The notes under the pieces are model-generated. The model worked only from the letters and a program-made list of their open reading frames with translations. It was not told the origin of the DNA and did not search any database. From Chara braunii (taxonomy: Eukaryota; Streptophyta; Charophyceae; Charales; Characeae): a DNA stretch of 64,000 nt. Position numbers and translations under genes: made by a program. Below are positions 56,490 to 64,000 of the stretch, piece after piece. Position 1 is the first letter of the stretch. Every line of letters begins with the position of its first letter. The stretch is from NCBI GenBank assembly GCA_003427395.1, contig BFEA01000053.1, forward strand, positions 1,438,013-1,502,012, written 5' to 3'.

Positions 56490-58597
56490 ATCCAAATCAC
56501 AGTTCTGCCACGTGCTTCCCCCCCGACCATCGCCATTCGACCCCCCCCCCTCCCTCCCTCGCCTTCGACTTCCCATGAGTCTTGCTTGCCCTCTTCTTCC
56601 CGCTTTGATGTAACCTCCTTCACCACAACATCGTCCTCGTCCTCACTTTCATCATCGTCGTCGATGCAGCCCTCCTCCACCACATCATCGCCGTGCACGC
56701 TAGCGTCACGTCCATCGTCGGCTTCAACGTCGGTACACATCCTATATTACCGCGCAGTGATCCTCTCTATCACCTGGGGGGACTCCGCCGAAGTCGTCGT
56801 CGTCACCCTTCCTGGCGGAGGGGTCTGAGGAACCCCCAAGCAGACAGGATTTAAGGACGATGGCGGTCGGCTATGGCTGTTCATGCATGCAGGCAATGAC
56901 CTCGGCGGCCACTCAGTCTCAGGTCCGTCTTCTCGAGCATCCTGCATTGTGACAGACCCCCCCCTTGCGACAGACTGCTTCGCTCCAGGAAAACGGTTTT
57001 TGAGGCATCCATTGTGCACGTCAGCGACAAATGCAGTTGTAGAGGATCAGAATCCCCCCCCCCCCGCTCTCTTGCTAAAAGGGAGGACATCACTTCCATC
57101 CAGCCCCCGAGACTCGTAGGACGTCTGTGTCGACCCCCACGCGAGAGGAGGGTTGAAGGCGGCAAAACCCAATCCTCATTGTCTGGCAATGGCTTCATGT
57201 GCGGAGGAAGATGGGCGTACAACGCGGATCGAATCGGTGATGCATTCCGTTCGGAACCCCGGTGTGCACACCCCGACCAACCCCATATATGTGCCTTACA
57301 GGGAGACGATCATCGCTCATCTCCTTCCTGGACCTCGCACCTCTGCCGTCCTTCTTTGTCGCCTTCTTCCGCGGAGAACGCCTGCTGTGCCTGAACAACT
57401 GCCACAGTTGCAGCAAAATGGTGATCAGCAAAGCCACAACGACAAATGCCAGCAGAGTTGTCTAACTTAGGAGGTCTGCCATGCACACACGTCAGGTGGG
57501 GGAAGACAAGTACTGCACGACGCGGCGGTGAAAACGTTGAGGCGTTTGGGGAGACGTGCGGCCTTATACATGGATCGCCCGGTGCCCAGCGGGCACCGTC
57601 TCCTACCCTCTCCTTTTGAGATTGCCACGAGTTGGTCGTTAGCAGGGACGACCACTGCCCAACTGCCGATTTCGAATTCGAACCACCGCCAACGGCCATC
57701 CGGCCCCCGCTGCTCCCACAACAACGTTCGTACCCCGCGAACGGCTACCACAGCCTCGCAACGGCACTGGAGACACCGGTACCGGGTGTCGTCGGTCCCA
57801 CTGTCCCGGGTGATGGGCCGGGCATGAACGCACTGGACCAAGAACAACCGCACTTCGCTGCCAAAAAAAAAAAAAAACCGTCTTCGTGAATAACGTGTAG
57901 GGAGAAACCCTCACATTTCAAGTCGCCTCGGGGGGCTCCCAGAGGTTTTCGTCCTTTTGCCTGGGCCTCCCTTATCTTTTAGGGTCGGACCCTAACAGGC
58001 AAAAATGTGGAAACATTTTAGAGTTCATTTTTTTCGTAATTAGGGTGTGGTGGAACAACAATTTTGTAAGAATCCTTTCATTTGTAGTGGTGTCGAACGA
58101 GGCCCTTTCTGCTGTTTTTTTCACTACAACACTGCACCCCCACTTTCACATTGCTGAAGGCTTAGGGCCTCACTCCACGGTGCAATATCCAATGTGACTG
58201 TGGACTGCTTTGGTTCCCCAGATACATTCTGGCTGATGGAAAATTTTCAAGGCATCTGGACCATTACGCGAGATACAGATAGAGTCATGTGTTGTGGATT
58301 GAGGACCTTAGGGGCTGATCCGACTTCTCTTCTTTTCGGGGAGAACCAAAAAGAACCGCTTTGGGTGGGCCCGCCCCTTGGGGAATGGAAAAGTGATTTC
58401 GGATCCCACTTGGCCGACAATAGCGGGACTTTTGCAATTTTGGTGGCGTCCCAAGGGGAAACGAACGTGCTGTCAAACAGAGGAGAGGACCACATAGCCC
58501 ACCCGATATTGAAAAGAAAAAAAAAAAAAGCCGGCCTTCTTTTTAGGAGCAGGGACGACCATCCTCCTCTTTTGGTTTTTGGTAGACATACTGCAGG
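56490..58597. other. GC-rich region with biased overlapping frames
   Basis: Both strands are open over long stretches. Frames such as 56229-56828 (plus, Ser/Pro-rich) and 56740-56411 (minus, Asp/Glu-rich) mirror each other, which suggests composition rather than coding. A perfect hairpin CGGTGCCC/GGGCACCG lies near 57580-57598. No gene is assigned. Confidence 0.35.
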
Positions 58598-59735
58598 TTT
58601 CCAGCAGGTGCCGCTCCCCACCAATAGATGGAGCAGCCCAGCAGATAAACCCTCAATTCAGACGGTTCTTTTACCACCGCCGGGATAAGGAGCTTATTGA
58701 CTTACCGTGAGGGCACGGGTGCGTGGCCCGTAGTTTGTACATGCTTGATTGATAAAGGAGGCGTTATTGGAGATTTAGAAGTATGCACTTGCAAATGCAA
58801 TGCAGGTGTGCCGTTTCAACCTGCGGCCAAGGCTGCGCCCTGTCCGATTTCAGACTTTTTCACTTTTCCACCCTGCCGCTGCTTTGCCACCGTTTCGACC
58901 AAAACCCAGTGCGGGGTCCCACGGGAAGCTACCGGTCCCGCATTTTTCAAAGGAACTGCCACCACCCCTCAAAGTTCCACCCTGCCGTTGCTTTGCCACC
59001 GTTTCGGCCAAAACCAGCACACGGTCCCACGGGCAGCTATCCGTCCTGCATTTTTCAAAGAAAATGTCACCCTCCCCCAAAGTGTCGTGTCTGCACCTGC
59101 CTGCATTTTTTGAGCCTTCCAACGACCAAACGAGCCCGGATCAACCACCGGTATAACGAAGGACGACGAAAATGTCTCGGGGGGAAAATGTCTCAGGGGG
59201 AAAAACCCTGACGGGCTGCGAACAACTATCACTTGTTCGTGTTTGTAGTCGTTGCCCATTCGAGATCGAAGTCACTACTTGCCGTTGATGTTGTGATCGT
59301 AAAAGTGGCGCATGCATCTGGTCAGCGTGAGAGCCGGGTGCACTGAACTGAAAATAGAGGGAAGAAGAAGAGACACATTTGATTTACCGAGAGGGAACGG
59401 GTGCGAAAGTGAGGCAACGGGTGCGCTCGCTGCTGCTTTGGCCCCGTTTCGGTTTTTCGACCAAAACCCGCGCGGTCCCACAGGCAGCTACCGGTCCTGC
59501 AGGTTCAAATAAGATGCCACACCCCCTCAACTGCCATGCCTTGTTTTTCCAGCCTTCCAACGACCGTATAACGAACGACGACGAAAAATGTTCTCCGGGG
59601 CATAAAACGCATCCCTGACGAGCTGCGAACACACCCAATTTCCAGCAGGTGCCGCTCCCCACCAATAGATGGAGTAGCCTGGCAGATAAGCCCTCAATTC
59701 CGACGGTTCTCTTACCGCCGCCGGGATAGAGAGCT
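58598..59735. repeat. Tandemly duplicated block with 97-bp and ~115-bp repeats
   Basis: A 97-bp sequence with TTTCCAGCAGGTGCCGCTCC at 58598-58694 recurs at 59638-59735. Between them an about 115-bp unit (CTTTGCCACCGTTTCG to GCATTTTTCAAAG) occurs at 58866-58980 and 58981-59095, with a third relative at 59430-59530. The order suggests an older duplication of the whole block. Non-coding. Confidence 0.8.
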
Positions 59736-59756
59736 TACACAAGGGCTATTCTTGCA

Positions 59757-59788
<32 letters not shown>

Positions 59789-60720
59789 ACTGCAGCTTGA
59801 GTCGCGGACAAACTGCCACATAGATATTTGTTTCCACTCCCCTTCGAGACCGACGGGAAGATCAGAGAAAGCGGGAAGAAGTGGGATCCCAGAAAATGCC
59901 ACTTCTCCCCAAAAAGAAGAGAGGTTGGATCAGCCCCTTAGGGCATACTCACACTAGAGCCTTGTATGGCAAAATTGCAAAAATTTGATGGTTGGACGAG
60001 TCACACGAGGCAGGGAAATTGGCAAGGGCAGCCAGTGGGGTATCAAATGTTAGTGGCCTGGCGGGCCGTGGGGAAGGGCATTTTGCTATCACCTCGGGAG
60101 GTGGGAGCAAATTTTCTTTTGCTTTTCAGGATTTTGCGCGAAGAAATTTCAGCGCATCTGTCAACTGCCGGAGGGTGTTGCTAGCAGTAGAAACGTCGGG
60201 AACTCGCCACATCTGCTGAAATGCCATTTCCAGTGTGGGTCACACACACAGCACTCGTTTTTTGTCCACATGCCTTGCAGAAATCCCGTGAGTTGCTTGA
60301 TGTGTGCCCATGAATATTTTTTTTTTTCGCATGATGAACGTGGCGTTGAGTTTGCTTCTGCATTCTCATCAGGGAGCGGGAAAGCATGCTGGCATTGCAC
60401 GAGTCAGCATGATACGTCTTCCACCCATATTTTTTTTTATTTTTTTTTCCCTTTTCTTTCCCGTGTGCCTGTTTTGAGTTTCCTGATCAGAACGCATTTT
60501 CCTTCTTCTGCAGTGTAGTTATCCCCGTTGTATCTTCCCATGTTCTAGCAGAAGATCCAAGCGAGGTGTGTCTTCCTGCTATGGCCGTGTATCTTCCAGA
60601 TCCGAGCACGTGTTCTCTGCGAGTCTGCGGTGCAGTGCAGTGATTACTATACTGGTGTATCTTCCCGTGTGTTAGCGGTAGATTCATCCTCATTTGCGCA
60701 CCTTCAGTGAATAGTGCATT
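59736..60720. other. Spacer with short hairpin-element fragments
   Basis: Poly-A at about 59757-59783. Two copies of the GTGTATCTTCCC...AGAAGATYC core lie near 60522-60560 and 60650-60710. No gene is recognised. Confidence 0.4.
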
Positions 60721-60726
60721 GACGCT

Positions 60727-61099
60727 CATTGCCCGCCGCATTTGCAGCTGCTGATGTGGCAAACGTGGCGCGTTCTGCAGAGGAGACCTGGGAGTCTGAC
60801 TGGATTGACTCCGAGAGCGAGGATGCTGAGTCGGGAGAGGAGATTGACGTCACCGACACTTACTTTCCTAGAATAGGAGTCGTCGTCAGGGCCTAGGAAA
60901 GGGTGTATAGCAGCACGGGGATTGTACATTGACTACTAGGGGACTCTGGCCGTGATCAGATGATAGAGCTAGGAGGCAGGGTCGAACTCCAGATCGACAG
61001 CGTTAGATGGCCCAGGCCTCCTGAGACCTTGGCGCCCGACATACTAGAGTTCGATCTACCGGCCAGGAGTGTGGTTGGACGCGGATCTGGAGATCGACG
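60727..61099 (+). pseudogene. Upstream fragments of the 61.1-kb gene
   Basis: The frame to 60895 reads an acidic segment (WESDWIDSESEDAESGEEID) ending at TAG. After a TGA near 60936 another frame reads LLGDSGRDQMIELGG then PRPPETLAPDILEFDLPARS up to a stop near 61102. The second part corresponds in order to LLLRDSDS and PRETGLGYDIPLPVRLEESG in the frame at 63557-64000. These are either exons or pieces separated by frameshifts. Confidence 0.4.
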
Positions 61100-62116
61100 T
61101 TGTTAGGGCCCGACGTGCACTTGTGGACCTACGTGGATGAGACTTTCGAGTCGGACACCCAACGGTGGCGAGTGCCCAGTACGATGAGCATTGAGGTCAT
61201 AGGTCATATTTATTACTCGCGTGCGGTGGAAGCGACGGTCCATTTTGAGGGGCTAGTTCATGACCACTGGCAAGGTGAGCAGGCGGCCAGGGCTATCCTT
61301 TCGGAGATCGCCGAGGACGTTCGCAAGGAGGCCGAGGGTTTGTATGGCCCAGTTAGGATAGTGAGGACGACCCTCCGGATCAGAGGAGCCTTTCGATTTC
61401 CCAGTGTGCGACTGCGAGTGAGGCTTCCGACTTTTGTAGCAGAGGAGCTCTGGGGTTTGGCCCGTATTTCCGAGACTTACTATGCCAGCCTCGAGTTGGA
61501 CGGATTGAGGAGAGGGCTAGCGGACAGAGATCGGGTTAGTTACGCGCACTTCATCGCGGTACCTTTCGTCGGAGAGAGAGGGCTCCAGCTTATAGAGTTC
61601 ATACGATCTCTAGCGCCGTCTGGAGACCCTGAGTCCTTCTTTCCGTACCAGCCTATGGAGTTTTGGTTGGCCTTAGAGAGGGAGATTCAGAGACCTGCAG
61701 ATTACCTAGAGGGTGTAGGCCGACTCCTGAGCGAGACCCCCGACGACAGACCCGCCCCCCTCATTTCCATCTGGGAGATCGAGGAGCACTATCAGCGGAT
61801 ATACCAGGATAGAGAGGAGCTTGGGTGGTACGCCAATGATAGAGAGTGGGAGGCCTTCGGCGATATAGAGCCTTGGGGGGATCAGGACCAGGGCTGGGGA
61901 GATTTGGCGTTAGACGTCCGTGGAGCCGCACGAGAGGCCGAGGAGGAGGACCGCGCAGTCGGAGGACAGTTGGGGACACCTCCCCCAAGCACAAGGGCAA
62001 CGAAACACCCGCGGACACGTCCGCGGGGTCGAGCTCGGATCGCGGACCCAAATGGGTCCGCATCCGCGGCCTACGTGGTCCGCACCGCGGACCCGATTTT
62101 ACACGAATTTTCCTGA
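61100..62116 (+). CDS. Hypothetical protein, 338 residues, unknown function
   Basis: This is the longest clean frame outside transposons, with balanced amino-acid composition (many Trp, Tyr, Glu, Arg). No signal peptide, membrane segment or familiar motif is seen. Residues 8-10 (LWT) and 31-49 (IEVIGHIYYSRAVEATVHF) resemble residues 89-91 and 105-123 of the frame at 63557-64000. The printed start is only the first ATG. Coding probably extends upstream, with a shift. From residue 305 on, sequence derives from repeat element F (starting 62012), so the native C-terminus was replaced or truncated by the insertion. It may be a decaying member of a local gene family. Confidence 0.5.
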   Translation: MLGPDVHLWTYVDETFESDTQRWRVPSTMSIEVIGHIYYSRAVEATVHFEGLVHDHWQGEQAARAILSEIAEDVRKEAEGLYGPVRIVRTTLRIRGAFRFPSVRLRVRLPTFVAEELWGLARISETYYASLELDGLRRGLADRDRVSYAHFIAVPFVGERGLQLIEFIRSLAPSGDPESFFPYQPMEFWLALEREIQRPADYLEGVGRLLSETPDDRPAPLISIWEIEEHYQRIYQDREELGWYANDREWEAFGDIEPWGDQDQGWGDLALDVRGAAREAEEEDRAVGGQLGTPPPSTRATKHPRTRPRGRARIADPNGSASAAYVVRTADPILHEFS

Positions 62117-62829
62117 ATTAAATAATTGGTAACAATATATATATATATATGGGGTTGTAGGGAATTTTAAGCCCTACAACTCCGTATTTTTTGTTTTTGA
62201 ATCCGACTTTGTTTAGGATTTTTAAAAAATCAAAAACGAAATTGGATTTAAAGAAAATTAAAAATATATATATAAAGAAAAGCAGGAATTTTTTTCGGTC
62301 ATTTTTTATCATGAGATATATGGTCTGTGAGCTTACCTGTATTTTTTNNNNNNNNNNNNNNNNNNNNNNNNNNNNNNNNNNNNNNNNNNNNNNNNNNNNN
62401 NNNNNNNNNNNNNNNNNNNNNNNNNNNNNNNNNNNNNNNNNNNNNNNNNNNNNNNNNNNNNNNNNNNNNNNNNNNNNNNNNNNNNNNNNNNNNNNNNNNN
62501 NNNNNNNNNNNNNNNNNNNNNNNNNNNNNNNNNNNNNNNNNNNNNNNNNNNNNNNNNNNNNNNNNNNNNNNNNNNNNNNNNNNNNNNNNNNNNNNNNNNN
62601 NNNNNNNNNNNNNNNNNNNNNNNNNNNNNNNNNNNNNNNNNNNNNNNNNNNNNNNNNNNNNNNNNNNNNNNNNNNNNNNNNNNNNNNNNNNNNNNNNNNN
62701 NNNNNNNNNNNNNNNNNNNNNNNNNNNNNNNNNNNNNNNNNNNNNNNNNNNNNNNNNNNNNNNNNNNNNNNNNNNNNNNNNNNNNNNNNNNNNAAAAAAA
62801 AAAAAAAAGATCGAATAAAGAAATAACGA

Positions 62830-62865
<36 letters not shown>

Positions 62866-62900
62866 CATCAATCAATCGCGTGGGGCTCCTCCCCCACCAG

Positions 62901-62941
<41 letters not shown>

Positions 62942-63311
62942 GGTGGGGCGGGGCGACCCCGCCGACACCAATCAATCAGTCAATCAATCAATCAATCAAT
63001 CAATCAATTATTCAATCAATCAACGAGGAAAAAAAAAAAACAAAAAAAAACCCGTTTTTTTTTTTTCCATTTTCGTTGCATTTCGCCCATACCCCCCCCA
63101 CCAAAAGTTGATCTTTTTCGTTTTTTTTTTGTGGGGGGGGGTGGGGCAGGGGATGCGCCGCCACGTGGCGCCGTCAGAATCTTCAAACCCCCTCCCCTGC
63201 GGCCGCCACGTGTCCGCGAATGCGCGCGTGCGCCCGGACACGTCCGCGGGCTTTTCGGCCTGGCCGCGGCCGCGGACTTGGCCGCGCCTGTCCGCCACCG
63301 GGGGGGATTCA
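62012..63311. mobile_element. GC-ended, TGAT-rich element F, copy 2
   Basis: Inverted relative of 16191-17761: CCGCGGGGTCGAGCTC edge, AT-rich segment with GGGGTTGTAGGGAATTTTAAG, N gap 62348-62793, (TCAA)n runs around GGGGCGGGGCGACCCCGCC, then GCGGCCGCCACGTGTCCGCG boxes ending near GGGGGATTCA. It separates two related host reading frames. Confidence 0.6.
62348..62793. other. Assembly gap (446 N)
   Basis: Gap inside element F after a T run and before an A run. Frames across it are not meaningful. Confidence 0.99.
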
Positions 63312-63556
63312 CTGCACAGGGGCAGAGGAACATACCCTGGGGCCGTGACGTAGGTGACGGAGACGTGGACATGGTGTACGCGGACAGGGATTGACTGAGG
63401 ACCGTGAGCATACGCGAGTTGGAAGGAGAGAGATAGAGAAAATGGTGGGGAATATAGATGGGCAGGCATGTGATGTCCTTTAGACGGGCTTATTAGTACC
63501 AGCTACTCGGCGAGGGGGGAGGCCCCACAAGAGAGGAGATCAATGAGCCTGAATGA
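63312..63556. other. Intergenic spacer
   Basis: No feature seen apart from a GA-rich tract near 63420-63445. It could contain a promoter or upstream exon of the following frame. Confidence 0.35.
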
Positions 63557-64000
63557 GGTCATACAATCTCAGAACGAGAAGACGAGGAATTCGAGATCAG
63601 GAAGATTCGCATCAGTGAGGCGGATGGTGTGATGAGGACTGACTCGGACGCATGGTGGGCGTATTTGCTACTACGGGACTCCGACTCATATAGAGCGAGC
63701 AGAATGAGGGAGCCCCGAGAGACTGGCCTCGGGTATGACATACCCCTTCCGGTGCGACTTGAGGAAAGTGGTCGCGTTTTGCTCGGGTATGTAGGGACGT
63801 GGATAACAAAGGGCGTTTTCCTGTGGACGGTAACCCTGGGAGTTAGAGAGGCAGGAGGCACTAGACTAGTAGAAGCAGTTGGACATCTTATCTTTGATAG
63901 AGGGCAGGAGATTGAGATAGGATTGACGTTGGTAGGTGTTGAAAGGACGTGGTGGAGATTTGAGGTTTTAGCTAGGAGTATAGTGACCAGGAAAGTAACC
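63557..64000 (+). CDS. Partial hypothetical protein, runs off window
   Basis: The frame opens after TGA at 63554-63556 and stays open for 148 codons to the window end. The first ATG is 63632. Composition is protein-like, with WW pairs (33-34, 132-133) and an alternating hydrophobic pattern. Residues 89-91 (LWT) and 105-123 (VEAVGHLIFDRGQEIEIGL) resemble the 61100-62116 protein, and residues 38-42 and 53-72 resemble its upstream fragments, in the same order. I infer tandem paralogues of an unrecognised family. The section before 63632 could be an exon or 5' extension. Confidence 0.5.

Noticed and set aside
56411-56740. Acidic 109-codon minus-strand protein
   Set aside because: Mirror of a Ser-rich frame on the opposite strand over GAC/GTC repeats; no supporting motif.
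62191-62839. Frames of 163-211 codons
   Set aside because: They consist mostly of N-derived unknown residues across the 446-N gap.

Overview
This is a repeat-dominated eukaryotic nuclear contig. It is AT-rich, carries many (ATT)n, (CT)n, (TA)n and (TGAT)n microsatellites, has six N gaps and shows almost no uninterrupted coding sequence. Three short CCCTAAA units near 28.2 kb are the telomere type of land plants and charophyte algae. The Ty3/gypsy gag-pol, a gag with a CX2CX4HX4C knuckle and a trihelix-like domain all remind me of predicted proteins of the charophyte Chara braunii. That identification comes from memory, not a search, and is tentative.

Layout. 0-4.4 kb: (TA)n-centred palindromic repeats carrying one complete type III hammerhead ribozyme and two broken copies, invaded by nested hAT-like non-autonomous elements. 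4.3-5.8 kb: CT microsatellites, 47-bp tandem repeats, and the polypurine tract and putative 3' LTR start of a retroelement. 5.8-10.9 kb: a degenerate minus-strand Ty3/gypsy element (gag, protease, RT, RNase H, integrase, chromodomain-like end) broken by stops and frameshifts. 10.9-14.9 kb: a 4-kb non-coding repeat directly upstream of that gag. It recurs at 43.1-47.0 kb (direct, close copy) and 52.3-56.1 kb (inverted, diverged), with more distant relatives at 28.1-31.1 kb and possibly 36.3-41.0 kb. 16.2-17.8 and 62.0-63.3 kb: inverted copies of a GC-ended, TGAT-rich element. 18-28 kb: short hairpin elements, tRNA-related repeats, segmental duplications and ATT arrays. 33.3-33.9 kb: a clean 503-bp TIR element with an 8-bp target duplication. 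35.2-35.7 kb: a second gag fragment. 36-38.7 kb: a dense series of near-perfect hairpins followed by an oligo-T minisatellite. 56.1-56.5 kb: a broken trihelix-like gene. 60.7-64.0 kb: the only convincing non-transposon reading frames, a possible paralogous pair of unknown function split by a repeat insertion.

The unifying observation is structural. The 4-kb repeats share one plan: a terminal segment, an array of hairpins, an AT-rich body with ~122-bp tandem units, and a structured leader module holding a conserved hairpin next to a consensus 5' splice site. In the best-preserved copies the hairpins keep almost the same loop while each stem has its own sequence and still pairs. In the 28-kb relative the array has different sequence but the same architecture. 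Together with the hammerhead ribozyme, this suggests that RNA structure is the conserved product in much of this window. No function is demonstrated.
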